Below, piece by piece: positions 1 through 5,586 of a stretch of DNA of 10,386 bases (positions within the stretch are counted from its first letter, which is position 1; the number at the start of each line of letters is the position of its first letter). Origin of the DNA: Chloroflexota bacterium (GTDB lineage Bacteria > Chloroflexota > Dehalococcoidia > Lucifugimonadales > JADFKI01). Below the pieces are notes generated by a model. The model worked only from the letters and a program-made list of their open reading frames with translations, was not told where the DNA came from and made no database searches. The translations under genes were made by a program, and so were the position numbers. The stretch lies in the NCBI GenBank assembly GCA_009838595.1, contig VXRI01000093.1, forward strand, positions 1-10,386, given 5' to 3'.

Positions 1-4
1 ATGT

Positions 5-28
5 AAAAAAGCCCTTCCTCCTTTGGGC
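5..28 (-). terminator. weak candidate intrinsic terminator, minus strand
   Basis: Read on the minus strand, GCCC, a 10-nt loop and GGGC are followed by six T residues. The stem is only 4 bp and the nearest minus-strand gene ends about 490 bp away, so this is marginal. It could serve transcription coming from the YbaK-like gene or simply be chance. Confidence 0.22.
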
Positions 29-94
29 ATACAGGGTAGGTATCGACATTCTGCAATGTGAGACCATTGTGATTAAAGCTTTCCCGATGCTCAC

Positions 95-197
95 TGTCAT
101 TCCGGATGCAGTGAGGAATCTAGCATCTTCAACTACTCACAGGCTTGTCTGATAGCAAGAATTTCAGATTCTTCGCTTCGCTGTGTTCAGAATGACA
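95..197. repeat. small imperfect inverted-repeat element (about 103 bp)
   Basis: The ends are perfect 8-bp inverted arms, TGTCATTC at 95-102 and GAATGACA at 190-197. Just inside are GGAATC (115-120) and an AGATTCTTCGCTTCGC-type stretch (166-181), which are also roughly inverse of each other. This is the architecture of small non-coding interspersed repeats seen in many environmental bacterial genomes; the same logic (GAAGTGAAGGGATT ... AGATTTCG...AAATGACA) recurs at 5212-5306. No ORF is associated with it. Family name and mobility are unknown. Confidence 0.5.
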
Positions 198-242
198 GAA
201 TGGGGCTTTTCGCCTTTGTTGCACCATTTATCTACGCCTTTG

Positions 243-274
243 GCCCCCTTTGGGGGGAGGGTTAGGTGGGGCAA
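243..274 (+). repeat. GC-rich hairpin repeat, copy 1
   Basis: CCCCC-TTT-GGGGG forms a tight hairpin (244-256), followed by AGGGTTAGGTGGGGCAA. The same order of blocks recurs at 416-448 with a few substitutions and single-base indels, and in inverted orientation at 297-332. Together these occupy most of the gene-free left end of the window, 1-513, in which I see no coding signal. Confidence 0.5.
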
Positions 275-296
275 AATCGGCTGAAGCGCAACACCA

Positions 297-332
297 TTCC
301 CCCGTTCCAACCTTTCCCTCATCACGGGGGAA
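297..332 (-). repeat. GC-rich hairpin repeat, copy 2 (inverted)
   Basis: Perfect 9-bp inverted arms TTCCCCCGT (297-305) and ACGGGGGAA (324-332) enclose an 18-nt loop. On the minus strand the inner part reads GGGAAAGGTTGGAACGGGGG, closely resembling the GGAGGTTAGGAAGGGG part of copy 3, so this is probably a diverged inverted copy of the same repeat. Confidence 0.42.
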
Positions 333-415
333 GGAGTTTACGCTCTGGATTTTGAGCAGTCACACTACATTTAGCCCAAGTCATGCCTGAAATGTCCAGA
401 TACATGCCCATGTCA

Positions 416-448
416 GCCCCCTAACGGGGGGAGGTTAGGAAGGGGCAA
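416..448 (+). repeat. GC-rich hairpin repeat, copy 3
   Basis: CCCCC (417-421), a TAAC spacer and GGGGGG (426-431) form a hairpin followed by AGGTTAGGAAGGGGCAA. It aligns with copy 1 at 243-274 over its whole length with only a few differences. It ends about 65 bp from the stop codon of the YbaK-like gene; it has no T-tract, so a terminator role is not supported. Confidence 0.5.
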
Positions 449-513
449 TAGCCTGCAAATGCCAGCCGATATTTTGGAGCACGCCATTGAAGCACGCCAA
501 TCCCCAATGCCCG

Positions 514-1008
514 CTACAGCGAAAGCCCATCAATGAACTGCGCGCCGGGAATCTTGGCAATATCTTGTGGCTCAATCTTAATCTTCGACGACCTACTGCC
601 CGAACCAAGAATTATGGACTCCTGCGACAGCAGCTTCTCATCCGCGTAAACGGGCAAATCGTCGGGCAGAGCAAAAGCGGTTACGCCGCCGATCATCATG
701 CCGGTCAGTTCCTTTGTCTCGTCTGCTGACGCGAAAGACGCGCGCGATACGCCCATCAGCCGCTTGACCGTCTTGTTCACATCCAGCCGTGCCGACCCCT
801 GTACGATGCAGGCGCAGAACTTCTTCGCGCCGCGCTTGGACGCCACGATGATAGTATTGCCGCTGCCTTCGAGCGTGTAACCATACTTCTCGCAAAACTC
901 GGCAGTATCCGCAAAATCCGGATCAATGCGAATAACCTCATGCTCAATGCCAAGCCGCTCAAGCGTGGCAACCACGCGGGACTCTATGTCGGTGTCGGTC
1001 ATAGTCAT
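514..1008 (-). CDS. YbaK/EbsC-family aminoacyl-tRNA deacylase-like protein
   Basis: A 164-aa protein that is essentially one YbaK/ProX-type domain. Characterised members hydrolyse mischarged aminoacyl-tRNA in trans (for example Cys-tRNA(Pro) by YbaK, Ala-tRNA(Pro) by ProXp-ala) in the cytoplasm. Recognisable blocks are NTIIVAS (51-57), GSARLDVNKTVKRLMG (71-86), the conserved ELTGMMIGGVTAF (about 100-112) followed by LPVYAD, and a C-terminal ILGSGSRSSKIKI block that matches the glycine-rich end of the fold. Length is normal. The residue aligning with the key lysine of E. coli YbaK (K46, in its YKTLLV segment) is N51 here, so substrate or mechanism may differ. The ATG at 1008 was chosen; GGAGG lies at 1022-1026, 13 nt away, and a second ATG at 1002 is a slightly more distant alternative. 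It has its own candidate promoter at 1044-1072. Family assignment is firm; activity is not. Confidence 0.88.
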   Translation of the reverse strand: MTMTDTDIESRVVATLERLGIEHEVIRIDPDFADTAEFCEKYGYTLEGSGNTIIVASKRGAKKFCACIVQGSARLDVNKTVKRLMGVSRASFASADETKELTGMMIGGVTAFALPDDLPVYADEKLLSQESIILGSGSRSSKIKIEPQDIAKIPGAQFIDGLSL

Positions 1009-1043
1009 AATCTGTGCTGAACCTCCATAAGATTGCGTGAATT

Positions 1044-1072
1044 AATATAGCGTCTTGCGGGTGCTGGCGCAA
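1044..1072 (-). promoter_or_regulatory. candidate sigma70-type promoter of the YbaK-like gene
   Basis: On the minus strand, TTGCGC (1072-1067) and TATATT (1049-1044) are separated by 17 nt. The -10 matches 5 of 6 consensus bases, the -35 only 3 of 6. A start near 1036 would give a leader of about 28 nt carrying the GGAGG at 1022-1026. This would let the gene be transcribed independently of the glycohydrolase upstream. Confidence 0.4.
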
Positions 1073-1088
1073 ACTGAAAGCAAGCGGT

Positions 1089-2105
1089 TTACGCTGAAAC
1101 CAGCCGTTCCGCTAGTTCGAGCGCGTCGATGGGCCAGAAAACATCGGGACGCGGCATGAACACATGCGGCTGCTCGGCGTGCGGGCGGCAGTTCAGCACA
1201 GCATCGCTCCATTGTGCGGGAATGGCTTGGCGTCCATATACCGCACCCATTAGCGCGCCGCATATTGCAGCTGTGGTGTCGGTATCGCCACCGAGCATCA
1301 CAGTATCCACTACGCCCGCTTCCAAACTGTCCGCGTGGAGCAGCTGCCAAAAGGCGTTGTGCAGCGCGACTAGCACCCATAGGCGTAATGGGATGTTGGA
1401 GACGCCAACTATGTTGGTGGGATAGAACGGTTCGCTATATTCGGCATGCCGGAGAGCGTCAATCACGCTGTCGGCAATTCCGCTTTCTGCTGCCCAGTCG
1501 ATAATCCAGCGATGCAGTGCCGTGCCGTCGCAGCCGGTGCGGATGGCGCGCGCTATGGATACGGTGAACACCGCGACGGAGTCCTGGCAAACGGGATGAA
1601 TATGCGTGAGTCTTGAATCCTGTCTTGCCCAGTCCGCGACCTGCGACGGGTCGTGGTTGACACCGAATATACCCAAAGGGCTAATCCGCATAAGCCCGCC
1701 GTTGGATTGGCTGTCGGGGTCGAGGTATCCGCGCTCCAATGCGTTCTGCGCGGTTGGTCCGTAGCCGAATGCGGGTGAGTTCCACCAGAACTTGTAGGCG
1801 TCCAGCACAGCGTCCGCGTCGAACTTGCCTTGTTCCGTGAGCGCGCGTGCCAGCATTATAGCCATCTCACCGTCGTCGGTCATCTGAGCGAGCGCAGGCT
1901 GCGAATCATTCATTCCAAGCGGCAGCAAGGCGGTCTTGCCGTCGGATATGAGCGTAAGTCCGTTGGGATACAGTTGCTTGAGGTAGTTCGACTGCATGCC
2001 CTCAACCGGCATACCGAGCATTTCGCCCGCGAACTGTCCGAGTAAGCATCCTTGCGCGCGGGCGATAATTTCGGGGGCGGCGGTTGTTTCTTTTGCTTGC
2101 GTCAA
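1089..2105 (-). CDS. ADP-ribosylglycohydrolase family protein (DraG/ARH type)
   Basis: A 338-aa protein of the ADP-ribosylglycohydrolase fold, binuclear-metal enzymes that remove ADP-ribose from proteins (arginine-linked in DraG), from other ADP-ribosylated groups, or act on related nucleosides. Visible signatures in order: GCLLGQFAGEMLG (19-31), TDDGEMA (76-82, the first metal-binding TDD), SNGGLMRISPLGI (134-146), THIHP (167-171), and GGDTDTTAAICGALMGA (272-288), the second metal site. All the metal ligands I can recognise are retained, so an active enzyme is likely; the substrate cannot be read from sequence. The start is TTG at 2105, supported by AAGAGG at 2113-2118 (7-nt spacing); the next in-frame ATG would remove the conserved N-terminal block. 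It is divergent from the MFS gene over 94 bp and lies 80 bp upstream of the YbaK-like gene on the same strand. No ADP-ribosyltransferase or dinitrogenase reductase gene is visible nearby. Confidence 0.9.
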   Translation of the reverse strand: MTQAKETTAAPEIIARAQGCLLGQFAGEMLGMPVEGMQSNYLKQLYPNGLTLISDGKTALLPLGMNDSQPALAQMTDDGEMAIMLARALTEQGKFDADAVLDAYKFWWNSPAFGYGPTAQNALERGYLDPDSQSNGGLMRISPLGIFGVNHDPSQVADWARQDSRLTHIHPVCQDSVAVFTVSIARAIRTGCDGTALHRWIIDWAAESGIADSVIDALRHAEYSEPFYPTNIVGVSNIPLRLWVLVALHNAFWQLLHADSLEAGVVDTVMLGGDTDTTAAICGALMGAVYGRQAIPAQWSDAVLNCRPHAEQPHVFMPRPDVFWPIDALELAERLVSA

Positions 2106-2199
2106 TGAGATACCTCTTATTGAAGTTATGAATGATAAATGCTTGCGCGTTTGGTGAGCGTCATATAGGTTGCATTGTAGCGCATAGACATTTCAACGG

Positions 2200-3504
2200 G
2201 TGGCAATTGACTTGGAAGTGAGAAACATCGGTAACAATATGCTAGATTGGCACCCGAAGCCGCGTTTTTACTATGGCTGGCTTGTGCTTGGCACAGCGGC
2301 GCTTGGCGCGTTTATCGCAACCGGCGTGGCGCAAACGGTGTTGGGCGGCATACAAGACCTGATTGCGAACGACATGGGCTGGGATCGCACGACCATCGCT
2401 TTCGCGGCTACCATCGCAACTTGGGTATCGGGGATGACGATGCCGTTCGTGGGCAAGCTGGTTGACCGCTATGGCCCGCGCTACATGATGCTTGCCGCCG
2501 CGCTAATCGTGAGCGCGTGCTCGTTCGCGCTGAGCGGCGTCAACTCCGTCTGGCAGTTCTACATCGCGTACATCATATCGCGCTCGTTCGCCGGTCCCAA
2601 CCTGCAAAACCTTGTGCCTCGCACCGTCGCCGTGAACTTCTTCCGGCGCAAGCGCAATCTCGCGCTGGGCATCACCGCGCTCAACCGCATCGGCGGCGAG
2701 TCTCTCAACTTGCTGATAATCACGCTGGTCGCCGGCGCATTCAGCTGGCGCACGGCGTATCGGACACTGGGCATTATCGCGCTGCCGCTGTGCATCCCGC
2801 TGTTCCTGATAATGCGCCGCAGACCGGAGGACATCGGACTGCGGCCGGATGGCGACACCGCGCCGAGTACGCTGCGAGCGCGTGCAGGCGCTGCGTCCGC
2901 GCCGATCGCCGAGTACGCATGGGGATTGCGAGAGGTGATACGCAAGCCGCCGTTCTGGTTCATCGTCTGGGCAGAGTTCCTGTCGGTAACGACCACGGCG
3001 GCGGTGGCGTTCCAACTCGTGCCATTCCTGACGGACAACGGCATGCCATATCGCGCGGCGGCGTTCGCGCTGATGATAAGCGTGCTTCTGGGCGGACTGA
3101 GCGTGCCGCTGTGGGGGCACCTATCGGACAAGTTCACCATTCGCCGTCTGACGATGACAGTGATGCTTGCGACAAGCGTGCCAACGACGGCATTCGCCTT
3201 CATCGACCCGCAGAGTGTCGGGTTCTACGCGTCGATAATTTGGGGAATAGCGTCCGGCGGCATCCCAATAGTAGGCAGCATGATGATAGGCGAATACTTC
3301 GGCCGCCGTTCGTTCGGCGCGGTGTCAGGATTGACTGGTCCATTCCGCACAGCGGCTATGGGACTAGGACCCGCGCTCGGCGCCCTGATAGTCAACGCCA
3401 CCGACGCATATACCGCGATCTTCGCGCTGGCAGTCGCATCATACATCGTATCCGCGACGTTAACCTACGCCGTGCGCTATCCGACACCGCCACGGAGAGA
3501 CTAA
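2200..3504 (+). CDS. MFS transporter, monocarboxylate/oxalate-type
   Basis: A 434-aa inner-membrane carrier with 12 predicted transmembrane helices, roughly at 26-48, 66-86, 96-113, 116-136, 155-178, 185-205, 251-275, 288-308, 316-336, 341-363, 374-398 and 403-425. The MFS loop signature GKLVDRYGPR (85-94) follows helix 2 and its counterpart GHLSDKFTIRR (306-316) follows helix 8. The central cytoplasmic loop carries RRPEDIGLRPDG (207-218), then LREVIRKPPFW, typical of monocarboxylate-porter-like and oxalate:formate-antiporter-like MFS proteins, so an organic-acid substrate is a reasonable inference but is not proven. Start choice is uncertain: GTG at 2200 gives the longest form but has no clear ribosome site; ATG at 2239 (codon 14) is an alternative and loses nothing conserved. 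It converges with the CinA-like gene with only 33 bp between stop codons and no clear terminator there. Confidence 0.9.
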   Translation: MAIDLEVRNIGNNMLDWHPKPRFYYGWLVLGTAALGAFIATGVAQTVLGGIQDLIANDMGWDRTTIAFAATIATWVSGMTMPFVGKLVDRYGPRYMMLAAALIVSACSFALSGVNSVWQFYIAYIISRSFAGPNLQNLVPRTVAVNFFRRKRNLALGITALNRIGGESLNLLIITLVAGAFSWRTAYRTLGIIALPLCIPLFLIMRRRPEDIGLRPDGDTAPSTLRARAGAASAPIAEYAWGLREVIRKPPFWFIVWAEFLSVTTTAAVAFQLVPFLTDNGMPYRAAAFALMISVLLGGLSVPLWGHLSDKFTIRRLTMTVMLATSVPTTAFAFIDPQSVGFYASIIWGIASGGIPIVGSMMIGEYFGRRSFGAVSGLTGPFRTAAMGLGPALGALIVNATDAYTAIFALAVASYIVSATLTYAVRYPTPPRRD

Positions 3505-3537
3505 CATCGATGTACAGGATGCAAGAGGATACTTAAT

Positions 3538-4026
3538 TCAGTCGGCTTCGCTAATGCACTGTTCAAGCAGGTCAAACGCCGCCTTTGCGAATGCCCACAT
3601 ATTGCCTTCGCGGTCGCTGTCCCCCGTTTCGATGGTGATGGCGCGTTCGACGGGGCCCGATACGGCTATGCAGGCGTGCCCTGCGTCATCGCCGTAGCGG
3701 TTGCCCGTAGGTCCGCTCGCGCCGGTCTCGCTTAGCGCCCATGTTGTGCCGAGAATCTCGCGCATTGTGCGGGCGTTCAAGGTGGCGTAGTATTCCGTGC
3801 TGGCGCGCCTGCCTTCCATCGCTTCGTCCGGCACACACAGCAAACCCGCTTGCGTAGTGCGCGTATAGACTATCGCGCCGCCGACGTAGTACGACGACGC
3901 GCCCGGAATCGCCACCAGCGCAGCGGACAGCAGTCCACCGCACGACGATTCGGACACGGCTATGGTGTCGCCGCGTTTTTTTAGTAACTCGCTGGCATTC
4001 GCCGCCAACGCGCTCAATTCGGTCAT
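3538..4026 (-). CDS. stand-alone CinA C-terminal-domain (PncC-like) protein
   Basis: A 162-aa protein consisting only of the CinA C-terminal domain. Characterised members (PncC) deamidate nicotinamide mononucleotide to nicotinic acid mononucleotide in pyridine-nucleotide recycling. Visible blocks: TIAVSESSCGG (21-31), equivalent to the usual AESCTGG and retaining the serine at S27; VPDEAMEGRRAS (65-76); TGASGPTGNRYGDDAG (101-116), the variant of the family's glycine-rich loop. The lysine expected in the YSNxxK segment is Q59 here (YTRTTQ), which makes canonical amidase activity doubtful. The ATG at 4026 was chosen over the longer TTG form at 4062 because GGAG (CTCC at 4034-4037) sits 7 nt upstream and the extra residues are unlike the family. 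It is 72 bp downstream of the dehydrogenase on the same strand, so co-transcription is possible. Confidence 0.85.
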   Translation of the reverse strand: MTELSALAANASELLKKRGDTIAVSESSCGGLLSAALVAIPGASSYYVGGAIVYTRTTQAGLLCVPDEAMEGRRASTEYYATLNARTMREILGTTWALSETGASGPTGNRYGDDAGHACIAVSGPVERAITIETGDSDREGNMWAFAKAAFDLLEQCISEAD

Positions 4027-4063
4027 AGTGGTACTCCGTGCAGAGTCAGTGTGTAGCGCCAAT

Positions 4064-4090
4064 CGCTAGTCAATCGTCAGTCGTCAGTCG
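4064..4090. repeat. short direct repeats between dehydrogenase and CinA-like genes
   Basis: TCGTCAG occurs twice in tandem (4074-4080, 4081-4087), followed by TCG and preceded by the related CGCTAGTCAA. It looks like replication-slippage debris, with no sign of function. Confidence 0.4.
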
Positions 4091-4098
4091 CGCGTACG

Positions 4099-5097
4099 CT
4101 AGACCAGATGCAGATGCTCTAGCACCTGCGGGTTGACCAGATTGCGCGGCTTCTTGCCGTCCAGCACGGTGGCGACTTCTTCGCCGTAGCGCCCTGTGCG
4201 AATTCGCAGCGACAAGACCGAAGTGTGCCCGGAGTGCGGCGACAGAATCACATTGTCCATAGACAGCAGCGGGTTGTCCTGGTCGGGCGGCTCTTTCTCC
4301 AGCACATCCAAGCCCGCTCCGGCGATCCAGCCCTCTTGCAGCGCCTTGATTAACGCCGCCTCGTCCACGACGGGACCGCGCGATGTGTTGATGAGATAAG
4401 CGTTGGGCTTCATCAGCCGCAGCGCGTTCTCGTCGATGATGTGCCGCGTCTCGTCGGTCAGCGGCGTGTGCAGCGATATGTAGTCCGAGCGCGACATCAT
4501 ATCCTCGAACGAAACGCGCGTTACGCCACGCTCTGCGAACGATTCGTCGCCGATGTACGGGTCATGCGCGATTACATCCAGCTCGAAGCCCTTGGCGCGC
4601 TGAGCCATCGCGCTGCCTATCCGTCCAAGCCCTAGTATGCCGATGGTCTCGCCGTGCAGCGAACCGACTTCGTATGGCGGTCGCGGCGTCCACGAATTCG
4701 CGCGGATGTCGTCGTGCAAATTCACCACGCGCCGATTCAGCCCAAGCAGCAGCGACATCGCCTGATTCGCCACTTCGCGCGTCCACATATCTGGGATGTT
4801 GACAACCGCGATGCCATTCTCGGTCGCCGCTTCCACATCGATCACATCGAAGCCCACGCCGGTTCGCAGCACGACCTTGCACTGCGTCAGCGACTCCAGC
4901 ACCTTGCGCGTGATAGGCGACTCGGATGTGATGATGCCGTCCGCGTCCCGCACCTTTTCGATGATTTCGTCCTCGTCGTGCATAGAGTCCAGCAATTCGA
5001 GATTCGCGCCAACCTGCTCAAGCGCCGTGCGCGTGTCGCTCAAGTCTTCGCTCTGCCAGCGTCCCATGTAATAGACCGTGAATTTATTATCGCTCAA
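4099..5097 (-). CDS. D-2-hydroxyacid dehydrogenase, CtBP-like
   Basis: A 332-aa NAD-dependent dehydrogenase of the D-isomer specific 2-hydroxyacid family, interconverting a 2-oxoacid and a D-2-hydroxyacid in the cytoplasm. The split catalytic domain flanks a Rossmann domain: GILGLGRIG (153-161) is the dinucleotide-binding loop, and the aspartate in AHDPY (177-181) indicates NAD rather than NADP. The catalytic set is complete: R240 in NTSRG, E269 in DVLEKEP and H288 in LSPHSGH. The ITSESPITRKVLE and RTGVGFDVIDVEAATENGI blocks and the overall length fit the CtBP-type C-terminal-binding-protein subgroup better than phosphoglycerate dehydrogenase, and there is no ACT domain. The start is TTG at 5097, with an excellent GGAGGAG (CTCCTCC at 5102-5108) directly upstream; an ATG 10 codons in has no comparable site. 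The substrate is unknown. Co-location with an MCT-like carrier (2200-3504) is compatible with organic-acid use, but that is only an inference. Confidence 0.9.
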   Translation of the reverse strand: MSDNKFTVYYMGRWQSEDLSDTRTALEQVGANLELLDSMHDEDEIIEKVRDADGIITSESPITRKVLESLTQCKVVLRTGVGFDVIDVEAATENGIAVVNIPDMWTREVANQAMSLLLGLNRRVVNLHDDIRANSWTPRPPYEVGSLHGETIGILGLGRIGSAMAQRAKGFELDVIAHDPYIGDESFAERGVTRVSFEDMMSRSDYISLHTPLTDETRHIIDENALRLMKPNAYLINTSRGPVVDEAALIKALQEGWIAGAGLDVLEKEPPDQDNPLLSMDNVILSPHSGHTSVLSLRIRTGRYGEEVATVLDGKKPRNLVNPQVLEHLHLV

Positions 5098-5197
5098 TTT
5101 GCTCCTCCGTGAATGCGTGCCGATGCGTACCGGCGCATAGTATAGCAGGTTTGGTATATCGGTTTGTCAGTATGTCGATATTTTGGTATTTCGGTCA

Positions 5198-5337
5198 GGA
5201 TCTTTCGGTTGCCACCCTGAACGAAGTGAAGGGATTAAAATCGCTGTGTGGAAACAAGGCAACCTATGGTCGGCAATTTCAGATTTCGAGCGAAGCTCGA
5301 AATGACATAGCGGAAGAATGCAATAACCGAAAGACCC
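5198..5337. repeat. 140-bp inverted-repeat element with internal hairpin
   Basis: The outer arms GGATCTTTCGGTT (5198-5210) and AACCGAAAGACCC (5325-5337) are inverted repeats matching at 12 of 13 positions. Inside is a copy of the same kind of small repeat as at 95-197: CCCTGAACGAAGTGAAGGGATT at 5215-5236 and, at the far side, a perfect 9-bp stem ATTTCGAGC / GCTCGAAAT (5283-5291, 5295-5303) with a GAA loop, followed by GACA. An 82-codon open frame crosses the region but is interrupted by the repeat logic and is not credible. The outer arms may be a target hairpin or the ends of a miniature mobile element; no transposase is present. Confidence 0.5.
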
Positions 5338-5353
5338 TAGGTTCTGTGGGCAA

Positions 5354-5488
5354 TTAACAATTGCGTCCCGTCATTCCTGCGGTCAACGCGCCTACGCCAA
5401 GATACGGTGCGCGCATGGACGCTGTGGGCGCTGAGTAATCTAGCCGCAAGTAGAATGCGTCCGCTTCCTTGTCGATGTTGAGTTTCAT
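5354..5488 (-). pseudogene. truncated DUF2283-family gene remnant
   Basis: A 44-codon frame on the minus strand begins MKLNIDKEADAFYLRLDYSA, matching the conserved start of DUF2283 proteins (M-K-[IL]-x-[IY]-D-K-E-A-D-A-[LF]-Y-[IL]-R-L). Intact members are about 60-80 aa and continue with an ES-EV-PGV-x-LD block; here that is replaced after about residue 20 by unrelated sequence (PTASMRAPYLGVGAL...) ending at a TAA in the repeat-rich region. The 3' part lies over GTCATTCCTGCGG (5370-5382), which resembles the end of the local small repeats, so the gene was probably cut by repeat insertion or deletion. The ATG at 5488 has only a weak upstream purine stretch. DUF2283 proteins often sit next to small partner genes in toxin-antitoxin-like pairs; no partner survives here. 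It is divergent from the R-M gene, 98 bp away. Confidence 0.55.
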
Positions 5489-5501
5489 TGCAATGTTCTC
5501 A

Positions 5502-5511
5502 CACAATTGTG
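5502..5511. promoter_or_regulatory. 10-bp perfect palindrome upstream of the R-M gene
   Basis: CACAATTGTG is a perfect palindrome lying between the DUF2283 remnant start (5488) and the R-M start (5587). It could be an operator half for either direction, but only one copy is present and no regulator gene is adjacent, so function is speculative. I could not find a convincing -35/-10 pair for the R-M gene in this gap. Confidence 0.2.
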
Positions 5512-5586
5512 GCTCTTTGCCTTACACTAACGCTGGGTGGCGTGATCTAAATTGGAATGCGCCAAGATTCACAGGGAGACAACGAG

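Noticed and set aside
487..729. 80-codon plus-strand frame at the end of the YbaK-like gene
   Set aside because: It is antisense to the conserved YbaK coding region over most of its length and has no recognisable features.
1055..1072. TTGCG...CGCAA inverted repeat as terminator of the glycohydrolase gene
   Set aside because: A 5-bp stem with an 8-nt loop and no T-tract; the sequence is better explained as part of a promoter for the downstream YbaK-like gene.
2517..3536. Long (339-codon) open frame overlapping the MFS gene in another frame
   Set aside because: The product is rich in Arg, His and Ala with no domain pattern, typical of an off-frame reading of GC-rich membrane-protein DNA; the MFS frame shows clear helices and motifs.
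4064..4090. Tandem TCGTCAG units considered as a repeat array or CRISPR-like structure
   Set aside because: There are only two 7-bp units without spacers; this is slippage-type simple repetition.
5109..5357. 82-codon open frame on the plus strand between the dehydrogenase and the R-M gene
   Set aside because: It runs straight through the inverted-repeat element at 5198-5337, has low-complexity unrecognisable product and no ribosome site; it is open by chance.
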